NCBI GenBank assembly: GCA_021464525.1
Contig: JADRCO010001271.1
Span: 1 to 20,755 of the forward strand
Direction of reading: 5' to 3'
DNA: 20,755 nt
Origin: Rhizophagus sp. LPA8_4_AMF
Lineage: Eukaryota; Glomeromycota; Glomeromycetes; Glomerales; Glomeraceae
Below are positions 1 through 10,250 of the stretch, piece after piece. The stretch's first letter is position 1. Each line of letters opens with the position of its first letter. The translations under genes and the position numbers were made by a program. The notes beneath the pieces were generated by a model, which was not told the origin of the DNA, did not search any database, and worked only from the letters and a program-made list of their open reading frames with translations.

Positions 1-5
1 GGGTT

Positions 6-107
6 ATCATCACCGTTGGCCAGAATTATCAATTTTTACCAGCACGATATTTTTTTAATGCTGGTCGATCATCATAATTTCAGTCACCGGTGATCATCAC
101 CGCCGGT
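6..107. repeat. GC-richer palindromic repeat at the window edge
   Basis: An imperfect palindrome spans about 85-107 (CACCGGTGATCATCACCG core). The motif ATCATCACCG occurs at 6-15 and again at 93-102. The block stands out from the AT-rich surroundings and may be the end of a mobile element. It lies in the last putative intron and overlaps the region around the candidate last exon. Confidence 0.45.
40..60 (-). other. Candidate 91st exon or start of the terminal exon
   Basis: An ACCAG acceptor at 61-62 and a GTAAA donor at 39-35 bound 21 nt, again a multiple of three. In the main frame it reads T-L-K-K-Y-R-A with no stop, and the gene would continue outside the window. If the exon at 1995 is read as 2 nt instead of 6, this exon reads H followed by a stop (55-57), and it would then be the last exon. 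The intron joining it to the exon at 189 would be 127 nt. Confidence 0.4.
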
Positions 108-188
108 TATAGTTATAAAAATTCTTATGAATTTAGTATATAAATATTATAAATGTAGTATATTAATAGAATTTAATAAATAACTTAC

Positions 189-3100
189 TCCCTATATTAT
201 TTAATAATTTTTTAAATAAAAATATGGTTAATTTATTATGCATATCAGTTATATAAATATATTATAAATAAATAATTGGATAACATACACCCTAATCATT
301 AGTAAATTATAAAAATATTTTGTTAATTAAATTATATATAAATATAATATAAATATTATGTGACAATATTATTATAAAATTGTTTATAACTTACAAGCTA
401 AAATGAATAATAGAATTTAATTAGCTTTAATTATGAAATCAATATGAAATATAATAGAATTAAATAAATAACTTACTTTCTATATTATTATTGAGTAATT
501 ATATAAACAAATAATTTAATTGATTAAAGTTATATATAAGCATCATATAAGTTTAATATGTAATTACAGAACTAATAACTTACCAACTATAATAAATTAT
601 CAATAATTTATTTATGGGTAAAGAAATTAGTTATTTTATATAATTATATAGCAAAATTAAATAGTAATCTATAACTTACAAGCTAATATGAAATTATAAT
701 TATAAATCAAATTTGAATTAGCTTATATTATAAGCAACTATTACACAAATGTGTAATAATAATGTAATTAAATAATCAACTTACTTGCTATTATTAAATA
801 ATATTTAATAAAATTTAATTAGCTTAAGTTATAAATCAATATACAGATAATTAATTTATAGCTTACATTCTATATTATTAAAAGAAAATATAATTAGCTT
901 AAATAATTAAAATATAATAGTAGAATAAAATAAACTTACTTGCTATATTATTGAATAATTTTCAAAACAAAATATTTTAAATTACAAAATCATTATATAT
1001 ATACTGTAAATACATTAATAAATATATAACTTACTCCCTAATTATTAAATGATAATATAATTAAAAATGTTGTTAACTTGTCAGTTTAAATTATAGCTAA
1101 ATATTATAATTATAATGTGTAATAATAAATTACTTACACCCTAATTATTAAATGATTATTTAAATATTAAAATTTAATTACATATAAATATTATATAAAT
1201 ATGTAATAATAAAATAAAATAAATGGCTTACACTCTAATAATTAAAATATTAAAATTAAATTACATATAAATAACCTATAAATATGCAATAGTAAAATTA
1301 AATAAATAACTTACGAGCTAATTATTGAATAAATATATAAATAAAGAAAGTACTAGTTATTTAAAATATATTATGTAAATTTTAATAATAATAAAATTCA
1401 ATAAATAACTTACTTCCAACTGTTATATTATTAAGTAATTGTTCAAATCAAAGAATTAACTAGTTAGTTTAAATAATATGTAATATTAATAAATTTGTAA
1501 TAATAAAATAAATAAATAACTTACTTTCTATTGTTGAATTATTAAGTAATTGATCAAATAAAAAAAAAATATAAAGAATTTAGTTTGTTTAAATTATATA
1601 TAATTCTATTTTAACTTAATTGTTTGTTTAATAACTGGATATACTGAAAGTTTTGGGAAAGGGTGATTTCATTAAATGTATTAAATGATTTGAATATGTA
1701 CATATATATATATCATAATAAAATTTTTTCATAAATTTCAGAAAATTGTAATTTAAACTTAAAGAAGCATTTAAATATATAATGTTATTATATATTTATC
1801 AAAATTTGGAAAGTATTTGTCAAACAAGCAATTAAGTTAAATGAAATGGCCTATATATTGTATTATGAATATGAATAATAAATAAAATAAATAACTTACT
1901 TCCTACGTTTAAAATAATTTTTTATATGAAATTTGATAAATTTAAATCTTATGCAAATATTGTATGATTATATAATAAGTAACTTATAACTTACCACTAC
2001 CTTCAATTCATAAATTATCAAATAATTGTAATAAATTATATAAATATTATTATACAAATAAACATAAATTAAATAGATAATTTATATAACTTACAAGCTA
2101 TAATAAATTACCAAATGGGTAATTAAATAAAGAATTTGATTAGATTAAATAATATGTATATTACATTATTATATAATAATGGGATAAGATAAATAGATTA
2201 TAACCTACCAACTATAATGAATTAAGAATTTAGTTAATTGATAAAATTATGTGTTAATATTATATAATTATAATAGCATAATTAAATAAATAGTTTATAA
2301 CCTACCAACTATAATGAATTAAAAATTTGGTTAAAATTATTTGTAAATATTGTATAATCAATAATTATATAACAATAGGATTAAATATATAGTTTATAAC
2401 CTACCAGCTATGATGAATTAAGAATTTAGTTAATTAAAATAACATGTAAATATTATATAATCATATAATACTAGTAATAGGATTAATAAATAATAAACTT
2501 ACTAACTATAACAAATTACCAAATAATTATATAAATAAAGATTTAGGCAATTATAAATTGTATGATAATAAGATTAAATAAATAGTTTATAACTTACAAA
2601 CTACAATAAATTAAAGAATTTAGTTAGTTAAAATAATATGTAATTATTACATATTATAATACTAGAATAAATAATAGTTTATAACTTACTAACTATTATA
2701 AAATTACCAAATAATTATGCATTAAAGAATTTTTAGTTAAAATTATTCGTAATTGGACAAAATAAATAATTTACAACTTACAAACTATAATAAATAAAGA
2801 ATTTGGTTAATTGAAATTATATGCAAATATATATAATTAAATAATTTATGACTTACGAGCTATAATAAGTTACCAAATAATTATAAAAATAAAGAATTTA
2901 ATTAATTAAAATAATATGTAAATGTTGCATAGCTACATAATATTAGGCTCAAATAAATAATTTATTACTTGCCAGCTATAATAAATAAAGAATTTATGTT
3001 AATTAAAATAATATATAGATATTATATAATTATATAATGATAAAATTAAATAAAAAATTTATAACTTGCCAACTATAATAAATAAAGAATTTGGTTAATT

Positions 3101-6100
3101 AAAATTATATATTAATATTATATAATTATTTAAATAAATAATTTATGACTTACAAGCTATAATAAATTACCAAATAATTATATAAATAAAGAATTCAGTT
3201 AATTAAATTAATTTTGTAATAGAACTAGATAAATAGTCTATAACTTACCAGCTATAACAAATTGCCAAATAATTATATAAGTTAAGAATTTAATTAATTG
3301 AAATAATATGTATTAATTATTACATAATTATAAAATAATTTATAACTTACCAGCTATATTAAATAATGAATTTGTTGAATTTGTGTTAATTAGAATAATA
3401 TGCAATGATTACATAATTATATAATGATAATTTGTAACTTACCAGCTATATTATTAAATAATAAAATTTAGTCAATTTTACTTAGATCATATATATATAA
3501 TAACAAATTAAATAAATAACTTATATAACTTACAAACTAAGTGGATTATTTAAATAAAAAATTTAGTAATTAAAATAATATACATAATAATATAATATTA
3601 GTATAATTTGTAACTTACCAACTATAATAAATAAAGAATTTGGTTAATTAAAATTATATGTAAATATTGCATGATTATATAATAATAAGATTAAATAAAT
3701 GTGACTTACTAACTATAATAAATAAAGAATTTAGAATTATATACAAATATTACATGGTTATATAACAATAGGATTAAATAAATAGTTTATAACTTACAAT
3801 CTATTACCAAAAAAAAAATTAGTGAATTTAAAGTTAAATTATTATTAATGTAAATAAATGAATAGTTTATAACTTACAAACTATAGTAAAATACCAATTA
3901 ATTAAATAAATAAAGAATTAGTTAAAATTATTCGTAAGTATTGTATAATTATATAATAATAGGATTAAATGAATAATTCATAATTTACCAACTATAATAA
4001 ATAAAGAATTTAGTTAATTAAAATTATATGTAAACATTATGTAGTGCCAGAAGTCTTTACTTAATACTTGCACTTTAAAAAGATAAAATCTTAAACTAGT
4101 GACTTTATTCTACAAGAAGAATACTATTAAATAATGACTACATAAAAAGTTATACTAAGCATTTAAAATATTATTGTTATACTTTTTATACAAAATCGTG
4201 GATTTTTATTGGCCAATTTTTACTCACATAATGGATTAGAAGTTTAAAACATAGTCGAATATAGACTTCTAGCACCATAATAATAGGATTTAATAAATAG
4301 TTTACCAACTTACTTGCTGTAATATTGCCAAATAATTGTAGTAAATAAAAAATTTAAATTAATTAATTAAACTTATATGTTAATAAAATTACATGTAAAT
4401 CTTATATATTTATACAATAATATGTTCAAATAAATAATTTATAACTTACCACCGTCTATGATAAATAAGTAATTTGGTTAATATAACTACTGTAAGCAAA
4501 TATATCATGTATATGACAACCTACCTTCTATATTTATTAAATAATTATATAAATCAAGAATTATTCTATATAAATGTATATATGATAATAAATTAAAATA
4601 AATTACTTATACAACTTACCGGCTATAATAAATTACCAAATAATTTCATGAATAAAGAATTTAATTAATTAACATTGTATGTAAATATTATATAAATATG
4701 TAATAGCAAAAACAAATTTGACTTACCATCTATATATCAAATAATTTAAAGAATTAAGTTATTTAAGATTATTTGTAAATATTATATAATCTATAATATC
4801 TATTAATGGATTAAATAAACGATTTATAACTTACACTCTTCTATATTATTAGACAATTTTCATATAATAACTTTAGTTAGATTAAAATCATAAATAATAT
4901 ATAAATATAATAAATTTGTATATAACTTACTAGCTATAACAAATTATATAAATAAAGAATTTAGTTAATTAAATTGTATGTAAATGTTATATCATTACAT
5001 AGTAATAAAATTAAATATAATAACAGAATTTAACAAACAATTTATATCTTACATACTATATTATTTATTATTAAATAATTTTTAAACAAAAATTTAATTA
5101 GTTTAACTTAGTAAATATTAATATTTTATAAATATTAAATAATAACTTTAACTTACATGCTATATTATTGAATAATTATAAATAGTAAATTGTTAGCTTA
5201 GTAGATTATACTTAATTGCATAATAAATATAACTTACCATCTATAATAAATTACCAAATAATTATATAAATAAAGAATTTAGTAAATTATAAATATCATA
5301 TAATTTATATAAATTAAATATACAGTTTATAACTTACATGCTATGTTATTAAATAATTTTTAAATAAAAATTTAGTTAGTTTAAATAACATATTAATCAT
5401 ATAATGATAAAGTCCAATGTAACAATTATAACTTGCCAACTAGTATAATAAATTAACAAATGATTTTTTTAATTGAAGAATTTAATTAGTTTAAATTATA
5501 CATTAATTATACAATAATAAAGTTCAATAAAAAATTATAACTTACCAACTATAATAAAATGAACAAATAATATTTTAATTAAAGAATTTAGTTAGTCTAG
5601 TTATATGTAGACATATGTAAACATGAAATGACGGATAACTTACAAACTATAATAAGTAATACCAAATAAAGAATTTAACTTGGATTAATTATAAGCATCA
5701 TATAATTATGTAATAACAAAATTAAATGAAAATAATTCTTACAGACTATAATATATAATTTTTAAATAATACAGTTAGCTTAATAATTTACAAATGCGAA
5801 TTATAGAACAACAAATAAATAATTTCTAACTTACTTGCTATATTATTTATATATTAAACAATTTTAAATAAAGGCTTTAGTTAATTTAAATTATATGTAA
5901 ATCTTATACAAATGTTTAAGAGTTAAATGAATAACTTATACATAACTTACAAACTATAAATTAACAAATAATTTTATAGAGAATTAAGTTGTTTAAATTA
6001 TGCAAAATATTATATAAATACCAAATAATAAAGAATAGCTACTTACGAACTATAATAAAATAATAAATCATTTTTGAATAATATAGTTAGCTTATATTAT

Positions 6101-9100
6101 ATGTAAATAATTTTACAAATATGAATTTATAGAATAATAAATAAATAATCTCTAACTTACTTGCTATATTATTTATATTATTAAACAAATTTAAATAAAG
6201 ATTTTAGTTAGTTTAAAATATATATAAATATTATATGCATAAATAACTTATATATAACTTACGAACTGTCAAATACATTTATAAATAAAGAAATTAATTA
6301 GTAAACTGCATGCAAATAATTATACATAAAATTTATAACTTACCAACTATAATAAAATTTTAAATAATATAATTAATTTACATGTAAGTATTATATGCGA
6401 ATATGTAATTATAGAAGTAACTAAATAAATAATTTCCAACTTACGAACTATAATAAAGTCCCAATGAATTTTTTTTTTAAATAAAGATTTTAAATTATAT
6501 ACAGAAATAACATAAAAGTTTATAATATGTAACAAATAATATAATTTACCAGCTATATTGTATAAATTATCATTAATTTTTAATTAGTTAAAAATATATG
6601 TAATATATAATAGTTAGATTAAGCAGAACTTACTAACTATAATATTAAAGAATTTAGTTAGTAAAATTATATATATATAAATATAAAAATAAAATAATGC
6701 GAACTTACTAACTGTAATAAATTAACACCAAATAATATTAATTGAAGAATGTAGTTAGTTTAATTATTTTTATATAAAAGTATGTTAATAAAATTAAATA
6801 ATTAATTTATAACCTACAAACTTATAATAAATTATCAAATAATTTTATAAATAAAGAATGTAGTTAGTGTAGTTAGTTTAAATTACATATAGTAATAAGG
6901 TTAAATAAATTACTTACAATCTAAAATAATTTATCAAGTAATTTTGAATTTAGTTGGCTTAATTGTATATAAATATCATAAAAAAATATAATAATCAATT
7001 AGGCAAATAATTTATGGCTTACCACCTATAATAAATTTTCAAATAATAAATAATTTTTTAAATAAAGAATTTGGTTAGTTTATACTATAGTAATTATTAT
7101 ACAGATAACAGATATATTATCATTAGATTAAACAAATAACTCACGCACTAAAATAAATTAGTTACCAAATAACAATTAAATAAAAATTTAGTTATGCAAT
7201 TGTTTTAATAGTAAATAAAAAAATTAAACAAATAATTTGTAACTTACTATCTATAACAAATTACCAAATAATTTTATAAATAAATGAATTTAGTTAGTTT
7301 AAATCATACATAACATTTTATAGAGTCGTATCAGATTAGGTAATTGATCTGTATTGACTTGAAATATTGGTTATAGGTTATATTAAGTTTATCACAAATT
7401 ACATAAAGAATAAATAATTTAAAGTCAGTTTTGGAATTTTTCAATTAACCAGTAATCAGAAATATTCAAATGTTAACCAAACCTGAATTTTCCACATCAA
7501 CTTATCAGGTCACCTTATTTGTTGGTCATATTTAGGGCTAGTTAGATATAAACATGTAAAATAATTACTTACTCCCTATATCATTAAATAATTTTTAAAT
7601 AAAGAATTTTGTTAATTTAAATTATATATAGGTATTATATAAATGCATAAAAGTAAAATTAATAAGTAACTTACTCTCTATTTTTTAGATAATTAATTAA
7701 ATAAAGAATTCAGTTAATTTAAAGCTTAAGCTTAAATTATACTAATATTACAAAAATATGTAATTAGATTAAATAACTCTTAACTTACTTAACACCTCTA
7801 TTAAATAATTTTATAAATAAATATTTAGTAAATATAAACTATATATAAATGTCTTATAAATATAATATATAGTATTAAATAAGTAACTTACTTCCTATAT
7901 ATATTATTAAATAATTATTTAATAAAGAATTTGATTAATTAATATTGTATGTATTACATAAATATGAATGATGAAATTGAGTAAGTAACTTACTTCCTAT
8001 GATTTTAAATAATTTTAAATAAAGAATTTTGTTAATTTTAAATTATATATATAATAGATATTATACTATAAATATTCAATAATAAAACTAAATAAGTATC
8101 TTACTTCCTATATTATTAAATAATTGTTTAAATAAAGGATTTAGTTTATTTATATATATATTTCATAAAGATATAATAATAGAATTTAAATAAAAAACTT
8201 ACTCTCTATATTATTAGATAAATTTTAAATAAGGAATTTGTATGCATATATATGATTATATACAATAATAAAAATAAATTGAATAAATAATTACTTCTAT
8301 ATTATTAAAGAATTTTTAAATAAAATCTTACTTCCTATTTTTTAAATGAAAAATTTAGTTAGTTTAAATTATATTGACAAAATTGAATAAATAAATTATA
8401 ACATACCAACTATAATAAATTATCAAATAAATTTAGATAATATAGTTAATATACAAATTATATAAATATGCAATAATAAAATTAAATAAATAATTTGAAA
8501 CTTACAATCTAAAACAAATTACCAAAATAATTTTATATTGATTAGTTTAAATTATATATAAAATATTATATAAATATGTTATAATAAAATTAAAAATAGT
8601 AATTTATAACTTACAACCTAAAATAAATTACAAAATCATTTTTAGCCTAAATTATACATAACTATTACAATAATAGAGCAAAATAAATAACTTACTCTCT
8701 ATATTATTAGATGATTTTTTAAATGAAAGGATTCAGATAAGTTAAGTTATTTACAATATATGTTATATATAGTAGACCTAAATAAATAACTTACTCTCTA
8801 TAATATTATAATAATTTTTTGAATTTGGTTAATTTAAGTTATATATGAACATATATAAGTATATAATAAATTAATAATAGAATTAACTAAATAACTTATA
8901 ACTTACTCTCTAAATTATTAAATAATTTCATTTTTTAAGTAAAAATTTAGTTAGTATACAATATTGACTGATTATTGTATACACAATAGAATTATGTAAA
9001 CTTTATAACTTACCAACTAAATATTTTACCAAATAATTTAATTAAAAGTTTAGTTAAATATATAAATAATAAAATCATAAACAACCTATAACTTACACCC

Positions 9101-9756
9101 TGTATAATATTGATTGTTAATTAACTAGACGTAATTATTATTATAAAAGTATATATAATTAAATTATAACTTACAATCTAATTTTTAAAATCAAGAATAA
9201 AATTAGTTTGAATAAATGTAGGTGTTATATGAATATAATATAATTAAATATCTTACCATCTATAATATCATTAATTATTAAATGATTATATGAACATGGA
9301 AGTTAATTACTGCAATTGAACATTGTATAAATGCATTAAAAATAAATAACTAATACTTACAAACTATAGTTTTATTAACAATTAATAAATTATTTAGCCA
9401 TAAAATACAAAAAAAAATAAGTATTTCAATTTTATTTATTCAAGATAACCCATTATTAACTTACGAGCTAAAATATTTAAATAAAAATAAGTTAGTTCCT
9501 ATTATTTGTGCATATCACATAGAATTAAAAAACTTTTAATTCATAAATTATTTAATTAAATTTGTTTGATTATTAAATAAGAATTTTAATATTACATCTT
9601 GTATAGCATATTATATTTACCTTCAGACTCCTTAGTACCGCTTGAAACTAGTTTTATTATGATATTGCAAATTTGTCATAAAATTTTAATATAAATCTAA
9701 TTTCTATTATGCATTCACGTTATATTCTTTTTACCTTCGTCATTGCTGTGAGCCAT
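189..9756 (-). CDS. Putative two-pass membrane protein encoded by about 90 exons, most of them 3 nt (3' end uncertain)
   Basis: I do not recognise this protein. The ATG is at 9756-9754 in a good context (A at -3, G at +4), with a TATA box about 58 bp upstream. Exon 1 (9756-9735, 22 nt) and exon 2 (9647-9621, 27 nt) encode 16 residues and leave phase 1. Then come 88 microexons of 3, 6 or 9 nt, all phase 1, down to 189. The joined frame is 331 nt: 110 codons, no stop. The other two frames of the same joined exons hold one and five stops. The predicted product has a polar N-terminus, a basic run at residues 30-41 (GKRRRKVLKRNM), a hydrophobic segment at 43-61, a short charged loop (SKEYAEDG) and a second hydrophobic segment at 70-92. 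That pattern suits a two-pass membrane protein with the N-terminus in the cytosol. Splicing has not been observed; it is inferred from the signals and the frame. Beyond residue 91 the frame depends on one ambiguous exon (1995-2000). Confidence 0.78.
1590..1870. other. Non-array insertion in the intron between exons 1900 and 1525
   Basis: The exon spacing is 375 bp, about 275 bp above the norm. The inserted stretch differs in sequence from the array units and has no recognisable ORF or terminal repeats. I saw no further microexon of the AG-NNN-GTAAG type within it. Confidence 0.45.
4044..4275. mobile_element. MITE-like element inside a microexon-gene intron
   Basis: The ends are near-perfect 13-bp inverted repeats: GTGCCAGAAGTCT at 4044-4056 and AGACTTCTAGCAC at 4263-4275, with 12 of 13 positions matching after reverse complement. 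The 232 bp hold no coding capacity and do not resemble the array. The host exon-to-exon spacing (3989 to 4314) is 325 bp; removing 232 bp leaves 93 bp, the normal array period. I could not define a target-site duplication with confidence. Confidence 0.7.
7317..7550. other. Non-array insertion in the intron between exons 7573 and 7248
   Basis: The exon spacing here is 325 bp, about 225 bp more than the array norm. The extra DNA is less AT-rich, does not resemble the array units, and shows no ORF and no obvious terminal repeats. It may be an old mobile-element insertion. The flanking intron ends remain array-like. Confidence 0.5.
9621..9647 (-). other. Exon 2 of the microexon gene, 27 nt
   Basis: The exon lies between an ACTAG acceptor and a GTAAATAT donor. 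Its 27 nt keep phase 1 and translate to VSSGTKESE together with the leftover base of exon 1. Its base composition is less AT-rich than the surrounding introns, as expected for coding DNA. The intron after it (9620-9468, 153 nt) is longer than the array norm. Confidence 0.7.
9735..9756 (-). other. Exon 1 of the microexon gene (start codon)
   Basis: The exon has 22 nt: ATG, six more codons and one leftover base. It is followed by GTAAAAAG as donor. The next good acceptor is ACTAG at 9648-9650, which gives an intron of 87 nt. The start was chosen because it is the only ATG that enters the open frame of the whole array and it sits a normal distance below a TATA box. Confidence 0.75.
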
Positions 9757-9810
9757 TATTATATATTTCTTTCAAAAGATAGCGTACATTTATTAAAATG
9801 AATACGGGTA

Positions 9811-9818
9811 TTTATATA
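9811..9818 (-). promoter_or_regulatory. TATA box of the microexon gene
   Basis: The minus strand reads CTATATAAATACCC here, about 58 bp upstream of the ATG at 9756. The spacing is similar to the TATA boxes before the genes at 15196 and 17672 in this window, so it is probably a genuine core promoter. Confidence 0.6.
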
Positions 9819-10224
9819 GTTATTTGGGTAATAATATTTATGTAATACAGTAAGAATGTATTACAAACATGTGCAATTATGTTGATCATCAACAATCACA
9901 AAAATTAGCTAAAAAAAAAATAAAAAAATAACATGAAGCTAAATTTTTATTGGTATCTTTAAAACATAAAGCCATCAATACTACCTGATTTGCGTGATTG
10001 ACATTTCCAAATAAACCACTTCTCATTAAATTTCGATTATTATGATTTATAATAGGAAATAATAATTTTACGCAGAAGCGTTGCCCCATTTTTGGAAATT
10101 ATTATGTAGTAACTTTGCTGATCATTTACGATCACGTAATATCATAAATTTCGTTTTTTAAACGCGGCGCAAACCTTATGTAATTTTTATAGAACTTTCA
10201 AAGTGCACGTCCTAACTGTCGCTC
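9819..10224. other. Intergenic region between divergent transcription units; short imperfect direct repeats
   Basis: No gene is supported. A 66-codon minus-strand open frame (10089-9889) shows no recognisable domain. A motif of the form TGATCAT-NN-AC-N-ATCAC occurs at about 9884 and again at about 10119, roughly 235 bp apart, and could mark the ends of a small inserted element. The rest is AT-rich DNA without clear signals. Confidence 0.35.
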
Positions 10225-10232
10225 TATATAAA
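10225..10232 (+). promoter_or_regulatory. TATA box before the kinase fragment
   Basis: The sequence TATATAAA lies 18 bp before the start of the open kinase-family frame and 148 bp before the first in-frame ATG (10380). It suggests that the fragment retains, or has captured, a promoter. Confidence 0.5.
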
Positions 10233-10250
10233 GTTTTTTACCCTTTTTAG

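Larger units (their letters stand above)
184..9469 (-). repeat. Array of about 88 intron-microexon units, period about 100 bp (exon coordinates listed)
   Basis: Each unit on the minus strand reads AG-exon-donor. Lower coordinate of each microexon, in transcript order (3 nt unless marked): 9465, 9361, 9257, 9175, 9097, 9014, 8907, 8795, 8696, 8615, 8506, 8407, 8332, 8203, 8105, 7994, 7892, 7789 (9 nt), 7675, 7573, 7248, 7145, 7023, 6918, 6818, 6709, 6634, 6550, 6445, 6344, 6263, 6161, 6047, 5951, 5835, 5743, 5644, 5546, 5437, 5338, 5238, 5157, 5053, 4931, 4835 (6), 4727, 4620, 4525, 4450 (6), 4314, 3989, 3878, 3798, 3710, 3619, 3534, 3443, 3351, 3249, 3154, 3070, 2973, 2857, 2782, 2690, 2598, 2503, 2405, 2306, 2209, 2095, 1995 (6), 1900, 1525, 1414 (6), 1315, 1232, 1138, 1035, 940, 867, 785, 680, 584, 477, 395, 289, 189. 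Donors: 75 GTAAG, 5 GTAGG, 3 GCAAG, 2 GTATG, 2 GTAAA, 1 GTGAG. Acceptors: 81 TAG, 5 CAG, 2 AAG. The introns share an ACTAAC or ACTAAA motif about 40 nt before the AG and are clearly related but diverged copies. All counts were made by eye. Confidence 0.85.

Noticed and set aside
6347..6535. 62-codon minus-strand open frame inside the array
   Set aside because: It runs across intron and microexon boundaries of the array unit and has no recognisable features; it is chance openness in AT-rich intron DNA.
7317..7550. A further hidden exon in the long intron, at an ATTCAG-GTTTGG site
   Set aside because: AG meets GT directly there, so no bases would be added, and the donor is weak; nothing else in the insertion fits the array pattern.
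184..9469. The array as a plain satellite or CRISPR-like repeat
   Set aside because: The most conserved parts are splice signals, the variable part is three bases long, and the joined variable parts make one open frame from an ATG. CRISPR repeats are much more uniform and have spacers of about 30 nt.
9889..10089. 66-codon minus-strand open frame
   Set aside because: No domain, no TATA at the right distance and no similarity to anything I recognise; part of a region that may be a small repeat element.
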